Shown: positions 4,258-9,645 of the stretch, piece after piece
Position numbering within the stretch: position 1 is the stretch's first letter
How the letters are laid out: each line of letters opens with the position of its first letter
Assembly (NCBI GenBank): GCA_964508195.1
Contig: CAZDSH010000056.1
Location: 1 to 9,645 of the forward strand
Reading direction: 5' to 3'
Length of the DNA: 9,645 nt
Origin: JAAYEV01 sp964508195
Lineage (GTDB): Bacteria > Bacillota > Clostridia > Ch29
The notes under the pieces: model-generated
The model's database searches: none
What the model was told of the DNA's origin: nothing
Seen by the model: the letters and a program-made list of their open reading frames with translations, nothing else
Translations under genes and position numbers: made by a program

Positions 4258-6717
4258 TTAGTCAAGCTCTACGTTAACGATGGCCGCTACTACTTCTTTT
4301 TCCTTTTCGTCGTATAGGAATTCTATAGTGTCGCCGTCTTCTTCATCGGCATAAATCCTTGCAAGCCTTACTGTTCCGTCGAGCTTTCCTTTGTCGTTGA
4401 GCTTATACAGTACAGCGTTACTTGCTACTCTGTAAGTTTCCCCATCGTCTAACGTAATGTAGCTACCGCTTCTTTCGTATACTATGCCGGATACTTTGCT
4501 AAATACGTCCTTTTCATCTTTCCCGTATATATCCGCCTTATCGCTGCTGTCTAATTTAAAGGCTACGAGGTTACCCTTTTTGACATCCTCGGCCTTGTAC
4601 TCACCTTTGCCTTCGCCGAACACGTCTACCTCTGCGAACCAGTTCTTGCCCACCTTCCACGGGTCGTCGGTTACTACGCCGAAGTATACGTCCTCTTTGC
4701 TGCCTTCGAAGTTTTTGTCTAGGAATACTATCATTTTAGCGTTTTTGCCCGGCTCACCGTATATAATAGCTGATGCGCCTTTATTTCCGTCCGCCCCGTA
4801 CTTTTTCGAGATAGCCATATCTATTAGGCTTTCATAGTCTATAGTATCGGGGTCTAGTTCGCCTTTGCTGTCTAAGGCCCTCATCACTACTGTGCTTGAG
4901 GCTATGAAATAATCGTCATCATCGCCTACGAGGTATTTCCTATCGGCGGCCTTAGTTACATTATCCTCGTCCTCTAGAAGTTCTAGGCTTTCCTTTGCAA
5001 TGTCGCCATCGCTGTTTAGTTCGTATTTTATAGCGAAAACAGTTTCGTTGTCGTTTAGGCCGTCTATTAGGTCATCGCCTTCGTAGAATTCTTCGGCGTC
5101 GGCCCTTTTTTCGAAGTAGTATTCCACTTCTTTGCCTTCGCTTGTAAATACTGCAATGCTGGGATTTCTACCTTCGTAGAACCAGGTTACTATACCGTAT
5201 AGTTCATCGGAGGTCACCTTAGCGGAGGTTACCATAGCCGCTATTTTGCCGTTAAGGTCAAGGTGCAGTACGACATCTTCATCCATTACATCGTATTCTG
5301 TAACGTCTTCGAGTATTTCGAAATCTTTACCCTTGTTTGAGGATACGATAGCTGCATCCTTTGCCACTACATAGTTTTTACCGTCTACTGTTACCCTATC
5401 GCCCCTTAACCTCTTTACTTCGCCTTCTTTTTGGTCGTTAAGGGCTATTATAAATAGTTCGTCATCCTCTTCCCAGTAGAATATAAGCGTACCTTCGTCA
5501 ATATCTTTAACGTCCGCCTTCGTAAAGTCACTATTGTATACGTATATTTCATCGTACTCGTCAAGCTCTAGGACTTGTTCTTCAGCACCTTCGAGGTCCC
5601 TATATTCTATTTCGTCCTTTGCAAGACCCGTTACTAAGCCTTCTTCTTCGAACTTGAACAGGTTTGCCGCGATTATTTCTTTACCGTCAAATATAAAATA
5701 CCCATAGTCCCCTTCACCGGGCTCGTCCTCTTCGTAGTTTACATAAAGTTCGACATCGGCGTCTAGATCGTATGTTTTGTCAGCGATTTCTAATTCGATT
5801 TTATCCCTATCGCCGTCCCCGCCCTCTATAAACTCTACTACCGTATCAAATACTATATCCTTTTCGGCGGTTTCGATGCCTACCCATACAACTTTCCTAT
5901 CCTTACCCTTTTCCTTATAAAGGACCTTAACTTCTTTTAGGAATAGGCTTTCTGTGTTTACGTCTATGACTATTTCGTATTTGTCTTTATTGTCAAGGAT
6001 GAATTCTTTTTCGTCGAGTTTGTCTGTCCTGGATATACCCGTTACAAAGCCCCTTTCTTCAACGACGCCGAGCTTTGTGTTAAGGAGCGTCTTTGTATCG
6101 GAGGCTTCCCAGGTAGGTTTATCGCCGTAGGACTTTTGCTCCATCAGGTAAACTTCGAGGGAGTTGTCTATCATAACGGCAACGGCACCGCGATCCGCTG
6201 CCAAGGTGCCTACTACGTTAACGCCGTCAGTGATTTCCGCTTCCGCTGCCACTGCCAGGTATCCGCCGGGATATCCGCCCATGGCTTCAGCCTTTGGCGT
6301 ATAACCTAGGGCCGCTACTATCATCTTGACGGCTTCGGCGAAGGTTACTCTGTTTTCCGGCTGGAATGATCCGTCGGGATAGCCGTTTATTACGCCAACG
6401 TCAACGGCTACGTTTATATAGCCTGCTGCCCAGTGGTCTTCAGCCACGTCTGCGAATTTAGTAGAGCCTGCGGCATACTGGGCGGCTTCGCCGACGCCTA
6501 AGGATGCAACAACAATCTTTGCAAACTGCGCCCTCGTTACCGGCTCATCGGGTCTGTAGGTTCCGTCTTCGAAACCGTTAATAATACCCAGAGCGACAAG
6601 TCTTTCTACTGCTTCTTCGTATTCTGTTCCTACAACGTCCTCCGGTGCGGCGGATGCGAGGGTAAATGTACCCAGAGCCATCGCCAGCGCCAGAACTAGT
6701 GCTAAAAGTTTCTTCAT
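4258..6717 (-). CDS. Secreted S-layer protein with N-terminal SLH domains, paralog (819 aa)
   Basis: The layout is the same as the 867-aa protein. The signal peptide is cleaved near residue 23/24 (ASAA|PED). SLH 1 lies at about 27-74, with GFEDGTYRPDEPVTRAQFAK. SLH 2 lies at about 87-138, with GVINGYPDGSFQPENRVTFA. SLH 3 lies at about 149-190 and is degenerate (DRGAVAVMIDNSLEV). The long acidic region carries the same six G-x-V segments near 223, 360, 432, 508, 680 and 744. Landmarks such as VNTESLFLKEVKVLYK, VTWFYEGRNP and VVTDDPWKVGK are shared with the paralog. Differences cluster in the mid-region loops and the C-terminus, which here ends VVAAIVNVELD. The ATG follows AAAGGAGG by 10 nt (6728-6735). 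It has its own promoter and terminator, so it is transcribed separately. A wall-anchored surface-layer role is well supported; which of the two paralogs dominates, and when, is unknown. Confidence 0.92.
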   Translation of the reverse strand: MKKLLALVLALAMALGTFTLASAAPEDVVGTEYEEAVERLVALGIINGFEDGTYRPDEPVTRAQFAKIVVASLGVGEAAQYAAGSTKFADVAEDHWAAGYINVAVDVGVINGYPDGSFQPENRVTFAEAVKMIVAALGYTPKAEAMGGYPGGYLAVAAEAEITDGVNVVGTLAADRGAVAVMIDNSLEVYLMEQKSYGDKPTWEASDTKTLLNTKLGVVEERGFVTGISRTDKLDEKEFILDNKDKYEIVIDVNTESLFLKEVKVLYKEKGKDRKVVWVGIETAEKDIVFDTVVEFIEGGDGDRDKIELEIADKTYDLDADVELYVNYEEDEPGEGDYGYFIFDGKEIIAANLFKFEEEGLVTGLAKDEIEYRDLEGAEEQVLELDEYDEIYVYNSDFTKADVKDIDEGTLIFYWEEDDELFIIALNDQKEGEVKRLRGDRVTVDGKNYVVAKDAAIVSSNKGKDFEILEDVTEYDVMDEDVVLHLDLNGKIAAMVTSAKVTSDELYGIVTWFYEGRNPSIAVFTSEGKEVEYYFEKRADAEEFYEGDDLIDGLNDNETVFAIKYELNSDGDIAKESLELLEDEDNVTKAADRKYLVGDDDDYFIASSTVVMRALDSKGELDPDTIDYESLIDMAISKKYGADGNKGASAIIYGEPGKNAKMIVFLDKNFEGSKEDVYFGVVTDDPWKVGKNWFAEVDVFGEGKGEYKAEDVKKGNLVAFKLDSSDKADIYGKDEKDVFSKVSGIVYERSGSYITLDDGETYRVASNAVLYKLNDKGKLDGTVRLARIYADEEDGDTIEFLYDEKEKEVVAAIVNVELD

Positions 6718-6727
6718 GCTTTCTTGT

Positions 6728-6735
6728 CCTCCTTT
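6728..6735 (-). promoter_or_regulatory. Ribosome binding site of the 819-aa S-layer gene
   Basis: AAAGGAGG on the minus strand, 10 nt before the ATG at 6717. It supports the start that places a signal peptide at the N-terminus. The leader between here and the promoter (about 195 nt in total) contains small inverted repeats such as ggtag/ctacc at 6774-6790 and the palindrome aagggccctt, but no recognised regulatory RNA or gene. Confidence 0.82.
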
Positions 6736-6919
6736 TTTTAGGTCTGTTTTTGTATTTAAAAATGTTCTTGCCGGTAGCTATGTACTACCTTTTTTATCCA
6801 GCCTCACCGCATCATAAGGGCCCTTTTTTGCTGTTTCTTCGTTTATGGCGGCTCAGCTTTTAACCCAATGCAGCTTGTTAACATAATCTATTAACATAAC
6901 TTTGCTACATTCTAGTGCG

Positions 6920-6948
6920 ATTATAACATCGGCTATTTTAGGCGTCAA
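6920..6948 (-). promoter_or_regulatory. Sigma-A-type promoter of the 819-aa S-layer gene
   Basis: On the minus strand, TTGACG (6948-6943), 17 nt, then TATAAT (6925-6920). Predicted transcription start is near 6913. Spacing and flanks correspond to the promoter at 4105-4133. Confidence 0.82.
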
Positions 6949-6963
6949 TATGATGTACTGTAA

Positions 6964-6990
6964 CGTAATATATTTGTAATGGTAATGTAA
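6964..6990 (-). promoter_or_regulatory. Three phased TTACA/TTACG boxes upstream of the -35 element
   Basis: Plus-strand CGTAA at 6964, TGTAA at 6975 and TGTAA at 6986 are 11 bp apart. The first begins 16 bp beyond the -35 hexamer (6948), the same distance as at 4149. A further TGTAA lies at 6959. Conservation of position between paralogous promoters, while the surrounding bases have changed, argues that these are protein-binding sites. Confidence 0.6.
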
Positions 6991-7030
6991 CAATAATGCG
7001 GGTTTAGGAAGTGTATGGCGATATAGGAAA

Positions 7031-7054
7031 CATATCCCAAGGGAGTGGGATATG
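7031..7054. promoter_or_regulatory. 8-bp inverted repeat in the intergenic region
   Basis: catatccc (7031-7038) and gggatatg (7047-7054) form a perfect palindrome with an 8-nt gap. It lies upstream of the 819-aa gene promoter and is not followed by a T run on either strand, so it is not a convincing terminator. It may be an operator or a remnant. The rest of 6991-7107 is AT-rich without a gene. Confidence 0.35.
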
Positions 7055-7109
7055 CCCTTCATTTAAGGTAACATAATATGGTATACATAATATACATAAA
7101 AAGGTACCT

Positions 7110-7135
7110 AAAAAAGCCGGGGAATATCCCCCGGC
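7110..7135 (-). terminator. Intrinsic terminator of the DUF1538/P-II operon
   Basis: gccgggg (7116-7122) pairs with ccccggc (7129-7135), and six A bases at 7110-7115 give the U run of the leftward transcript. It lies about 34 bp past the stop codon of the P-II-like gene. Confidence 0.82.
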
Positions 7136-7168
7136 TCTTCGATATATGTTATGATTTGTAAGCAAATT

Positions 7169-7837
7169 CTAATTCCTTAGCCCTGTTACGCGGTTTGCGC
7201 CTAGGGTAAAGAGTATACCCTTTCCCGGATCATCTATATCCATGGCGGCCCTTATAGCATCCGCAACGGCCCCGGCTTTACTTGCCTCTATTATGACCAT
7301 CACTATTTCCTTTTCCGGCTCTATGTTCATCGCAAAGAATTTGATGTTCTCATGGATACCGGAACCCCGGGCATTTATAATAGTCGCCCCGGTGGAGCCG
7401 GCCTTTAGCGCGGCGTCTGCGGCCCTTTGGCCTAGGCCCTTTTCTACTATAGTGTAAATGACTTCGTAGCTCATATCCCTTTCCCCTTTCCCCGAATCCT
7501 GTTTTGTAAGGTCATGGAGGCCGAACACATTTTTGACGGGCATAGTTATTATTATCCCATGGTTTGGCCTTTTCATTTTAAATGTCTCCGCTAAATGGTC
7601 GTGGACGGTATCCGCAAGCGTACCGGGCATAATCATAAGCACTATCTCTTTTTTTGTTTCGTCAAGGCCTAGGGCTTTTAAAATCGGGTTTTGTACCGTA
7701 CCCTTTCCTAGAAGAATCGTGCCGCCGGTGACCCCGACCTTTTTTGCCTCATCTAATACTCTGCTGCCTATGCCGATCTCAACGATAACCGTTATTAAGA
7801 GATATTTATGGCCGCTCTTTACAGCCTTTGTTTGCAA
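7169..7837 (-). CDS. Tandem P-II-like signalling protein (222 aa, two P-II domains)
   Basis: This is a probable cytoplasmic ligand-sensing regulator of the membrane protein encoded just upstream. It has two P-II-like (ferredoxin-fold) domains of about 100 residues: domain 1 at 11-107 (KYLLITVIVEIGIGSRVLDE, TGGTILLGKG, EIVLMIM, HGIIITMPVKNVFGL) and domain 2 at 123-221 (SYEVIYTIVEKGLGQRAADA, TGATIINARGSG, EIVMVII, GKGILFTLGANRVTGL). Canonical GlnB/GlnK proteins have one domain of ~112 residues with a long T-loop and a modifiable Tyr51. Here the T-loop region is short in both domains and I see no equivalent tyrosine, so uridylylation is unlikely. Domain 2 keeps a B-loop-like DPGKGILF; domain 1 has PNHGIII, so the domains may differ in ligand binding. 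The start is TTG with AAAGGAG 9 nt before it. The gene follows the DUF1538 gene by 46 bp and ends before a terminator. The P-II-like fold is fairly sure; ligand and target are inferred. Confidence 0.82.
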   Translation of the reverse strand: MQTKAVKSGHKYLLITVIVEIGIGSRVLDEAKKVGVTGGTILLGKGTVQNPILKALGLDETKKEIVLMIMPGTLADTVHDHLAETFKMKRPNHGIIITMPVKNVFGLHDLTKQDSGKGERDMSYEVIYTIVEKGLGQRAADAALKAGSTGATIINARGSGIHENIKFFAMNIEPEKEIVMVIIEASKAGAVADAIRAAMDIDDPGKGILFTLGANRVTGLRN

Positions 7838-7846
7838 AGTCCTCAG

Positions 7847-7869
7847 CTCCTTTTTAACGCTCTGCGTTA
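7847..7869 (-). promoter_or_regulatory. Intercistronic hairpin and ribosome binding site before the P-II-like gene
   Basis: In the 46-bp gap, AAAAAGGAG (7855-7847) lies 9 nt before the TTG start. Directly upstream, taacgc (7855-7860) and gcgtta (7864-7869) form a tight 6-bp hairpin with a 3-nt loop that touches the A run of the Shine-Dalgarno region. The site reads AAAAAGGAGCTGAGGACT, close to AAAAGGAGCTGATTAA in front of the first gene. This supports both unusual TTG starts. A tuning role for the hairpin is inferred. Confidence 0.6.
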
Positions 7870-7883
7870 TTTGTAAAGCCGTA

Positions 7884-9359
7884 TCAGCTTATTTTTGATG
7901 CCTTATGTTTATATATAAGTCCTAAGACCTGGATGGCAATCAACGGTGTAAGGGCTACCATCCCTATGACGCCAAAGCCCTCCATCAATACATCGGCATC
8001 GGGCATCGCATGGGCTACGCCCTGGGCGAAGGCCAGTATAAATGTTGCGGCCATGGGCCCCGAGGCGACGCCGCCGGAATCAAAGGCTATGCCTACAAAG
8101 AGTTTAGGCGCGAAGAAGGATAGGGTTATCGCGATTATATACCCCGGTACCAAAAGGTGCCATAGCTGCATAGCGGGCACGAGGATACGGGCCATGGACA
8201 GCGTTACCGCAACGGCTACGCCTATGGACAGCGAGTATAATATATTCTTCTTTTTAATATGCCCGCTAGTGACCTCCTCTACCTGCTCGTTTAATACATA
8301 GACCGCAGGCTCTGCAAATATAACGGTAAATCCTAGGGTAAAGCCCGCTATTATTATAAATATATTGCTGCCGTAGGACGCTACTGCGTAGCCGACGGCG
8401 GTACCGGCCTCCATAAACCCTGCGTGAACGCCGGTTAAAAATAGAACGAATCCTATAAATGTATAAATAAGACCCTTAATAATCTTTATGAGCTGTGGTT
8501 TTGTTAGTTTTAGTAACGTAAGTTGGAATATTATAAATATTATCACAAGGGGTACCATGGCGAATGTGACCTCCACGGCGACCTTCGGCAGGCCCTCTAG
8601 AAAGGGTCCGAGTATGCCGCCGGAGTCCCCCTGGGATATGACCGGTGAATTGCCCGTAAGGGTCTTTACGCCGGAGAACATGCCCATAGTGAGGACTGCC
8701 AGCATAGGCCCTGCGGAGGCTATACCGAGTAAGCCGAAGCTATCCTCCTCGGAGCGTTTACCCCCCTGGGTGGAGGCTACGCCGAGACCTAGGGACAGTA
8801 TAAAGGGTACGGTCATGGAGCCGGTAGTTGCGGCACCGGAGTCGAAGGCGATACCCGTAAAGGTGTCCGGGGATAGGATCAGCAGTATAAATATCATCGT
8901 ATAAAGTACGGTCATAAGCCTGCACATTGGTACGCTAAACACTATCCGTAAAAGGCCCGTGGCTACCATAAGCCCTATGCCGATGGATACTACAACGAGG
9001 AGCGTCCACTGGGACAGCGCACCGGAGGTTACGTAATGGACTTGTTTTGCGAGGACCATAAGATCTGGTTCTGCTATGTTTATGAGAAAGCCTAGGGCGA
9101 TGCCGGATACTACAAGGAGGGTTAGGCTCTTTTTTTTCGTTATTGCGGAGCCCATGTGTTGGCCTATGGGCTGGATAGCAAGGTCTGTGCCGAATAAAAA
9201 TATACCTAGGCCGAATATTATAAAGACTGCGCCTAGGATGAAACGCCAGACGAGGGCTTTGCCTATAGGTGCTATGGTGTAGTTTAGGATAAGGAGTATA
9301 ACCGTTATGGGAAGTACGGCGAATACGACGTCCTTTACTTTTTGTTTTAGGGCGTTCAA
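7884..9359 (-). CDS. DUF1538 family integral membrane protein (491 aa, two homologous halves)
   Basis: A polytopic membrane protein of the DUF1538 family, whose function is not established; a transport or channel role is inferred. It has about 12 or more hydrophobic segments across its length and no signal peptide. The two halves are homologous at an offset of about 253 residues. AEPDLMVLAKQVHYVTSG (96-113) matches AEPAVYVLNEQVEEVTSG (349-366). FTGIAFDSGAATTGSMTVPF (167-186) matches FVGIAFDSGGVASGPMAATF (421-440). FGLLGIASAGPML (208-220) matches FGVIGMVALTPLI (462-474). The AEP and FDSG motifs sit in or beside membrane segments and carry the only repeated charged residues there, making them candidates for substrate or ion contact. 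The start is TTG with AAAAGGAG 8 nt before it. It is first in an operon with the tandem P-II-like gene, recalling AmtB-GlnK-type transporter/regulator pairs. No promoter is obvious upstream, where palindromic repeats occupy the leader. Confidence 0.85.
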   Translation of the reverse strand: MNALKQKVKDVVFAVLPITVILLILNYTIAPIGKALVWRFILGAVFIIFGLGIFLFGTDLAIQPIGQHMGSAITKKKSLTLLVVSGIALGFLINIAEPDLMVLAKQVHYVTSGALSQWTLLVVVSIGIGLMVATGLLRIVFSVPMCRLMTVLYTMIFILLILSPDTFTGIAFDSGAATTGSMTVPFILSLGLGVASTQGGKRSEEDSFGLLGIASAGPMLAVLTMGMFSGVKTLTGNSPVISQGDSGGILGPFLEGLPKVAVEVTFAMVPLVIIFIIFQLTLLKLTKPQLIKIIKGLIYTFIGFVLFLTGVHAGFMEAGTAVGYAVASYGSNIFIIIAGFTLGFTVIFAEPAVYVLNEQVEEVTSGHIKKKNILYSLSIGVAVAVTLSMARILVPAMQLWHLLVPGYIIAITLSFFAPKLFVGIAFDSGGVASGPMAATFILAFAQGVAHAMPDADVLMEGFGVIGMVALTPLIAIQVLGLIYKHKASKIS

Positions 9360-9367
9360 TTAATCAG

Positions 9368-9375
9368 CTCCTTTT
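9368..9375 (-). promoter_or_regulatory. Ribosome binding site deciding the TTG start of the DUF1538 gene
   Basis: AAAAGGAG on the minus strand, followed by CTGATTAA and the TTG at 9359. There is no ATG or GTG at a comparable distance, so TTG is the likely start. Confidence 0.75.
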
Positions 9376-9383
9376 ATGTGGCA

Positions 9384-9412
9384 TGTGTCACGGGGACGGG
9401 GGTAGTGTCACA
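9384..9412. repeat. GTGTCAC-type REP-like palindrome, inverted relative to the left cluster
   Basis: Arms TGTGTCAC and GTGTCACA (one mismatch in the palindrome) surround GGGGACGGGGGTA, the reverse complement of the left-cluster centre. It sits only 24 bp upstream of the DUF1538 start codon, inside the presumed leader. Confidence 0.88.
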
Positions 9413-9427
9413 TTGTTTGCCACCAAA

Positions 9428-9456
9428 TGTGGCAAGGGGACGCTTTGTTTGCCACA
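9428..9456. repeat. GTGGCAA-type REP-like palindrome
   Basis: Left arm TGTGGCAA, then GGGGACGCTTTGT and right arm TTGCCACA. The 29-nt length and GGGGACG register are the same as in the unit at 1002-1030, in the opposite orientation. Confidence 0.88.
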
Positions 9457-9477
9457 TTTTTAGAATGGTTCTAACTT

Positions 9478-9506
9478 TGTGGCAGGGGGACGTTTTGTTT
9501 GCCACA
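9478..9506. repeat. GTGGCAA-type REP-like palindrome, second copy
   Basis: Left arm TGTGGCAG, then GGGGACGTTTTGT and right arm TTGCCACA. It is separated from the previous unit by 21 bp (gene-free) and has the same orientation. Confidence 0.87.
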
Positions 9507-9554
9507 TTTTTTCTCATACTATAGAGTCTTACCCCCGGGTAGACTATCGTTGTG

Positions 9555-9611
9555 TCGGCATTAGGCTATCCTCGCTTCGCGAACCCGCCGGCAATAGTTG
9601 TATGAGCTCGA
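9555..9611 (-). repeat. About 60-bp interspersed repeat, right copy
   Basis: This is the reverse complement of 930-990 with a handful of substitutions. Read leftwards, an open frame enters from the right edge (from 9643), gives CGNSRSPRAHTTIAGGF then AKRG, and stops at a TAG at 9568-9566. It could be the 3' end of a gene that begins beyond the window, with a broken second copy at 946-979, or a non-coding repeat. I do not recognise the protein. Beyond 9611 I see nothing further. Confidence 0.7.
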
Positions 9612-9645
9612 GGGCTACGGGAATTTCCGCAAACTATATATAAAG

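Noticed and set aside
6853..7062. A 69-codon minus-strand open frame upstream of the 819-aa S-layer gene
   Set aside because: It overlaps the promoter and the phased boxes, has no clear ribosome binding site, and its sequence resembles translated AT-rich intergenic DNA.
3525..9237. Frequent CCTAGG hexamers (ten copies, for example 3525, 6305, 7431, 9205, 9232)
   Set aside because: Nearly all fall within coding sequence. Those checked arise where a Leu CTA codon or similar meets a Gly codon on the minus strand, so codon preference explains them better than a functional motif.
9518..9545. A possible promoter for the DUF1538 operon (TATAGT on the minus strand at 9523-9518)
   Set aside because: No acceptable -35 hexamer is found at 16-18 bp, so the operon promoter cannot be placed and may lie beyond the window or within the repeats.

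Overview
The window looks like chromosomal DNA of a Bacillota member, most likely class Clostridia. The evidence is SLH-domain S-layer proteins with strong AAAGGAGG ribosome binding sites, sigma-A-type promoters (TTGAC-N17-TATAAT), a DUF1538 membrane protein paired with a P-II-like protein, and GTGTCAC/GTGGCAA palindromic interspersed repeats of a kind common in that group. I cannot name a genus. All four intact genes lie on the minus strand and are read right to left.

Layout from left to right. (1) 1-1281 is a repeat-dense, essentially non-coding region. It holds about ten copies of a 29-nt palindromic REP-like unit, a perfect 184-bp direct repeat, three terminator-like hairpins, purine-rich tracts with G-quadruplex potential, a 16-unit heptamer minisatellite, and the broken 3' tail of a third S-layer gene (413-634). 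(2) 1334-3937 and 4258-6717 are two paralogous secreted SLH proteins (867 and 819 aa). Each has its own promoter, long 5' leader and terminator. Upstream of each promoter sit three TTACA-type boxes exactly 11 bp apart, at the same distance from the -35 element. (3) 7169-7837 and 7884-9359 form a two-gene operon: a DUF1538 integral membrane protein made of two homologous halves, then a protein made of two P-II-like domains. Both genes start with TTG behind nearly identical ribosome binding sites. (4) 9360-9645 carries the same repeat families as the left end, in inverted orientation and in the same inside-to-outside order. The whole four-gene block is therefore bracketed by a composite inverted repeat.

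How the genes work together. The two SLH proteins are probably major or alternative S-layer/cell-wall proteins, co-regulated through a duplicated promoter. The tandem SLH copies plus the leftover third tail show an expanding and decaying gene family next to recombinogenic repeats. The DUF1538/P-II pair looks like a membrane transporter or channel with its own cytoplasmic ligand-sensing regulator, by analogy with AmtB-GlnK. Its substrate and ligand are unknown. The most interesting items are the phased upstream boxes, the mirror-image repeat bracket, and the doubled-domain membrane protein/P-II pair.
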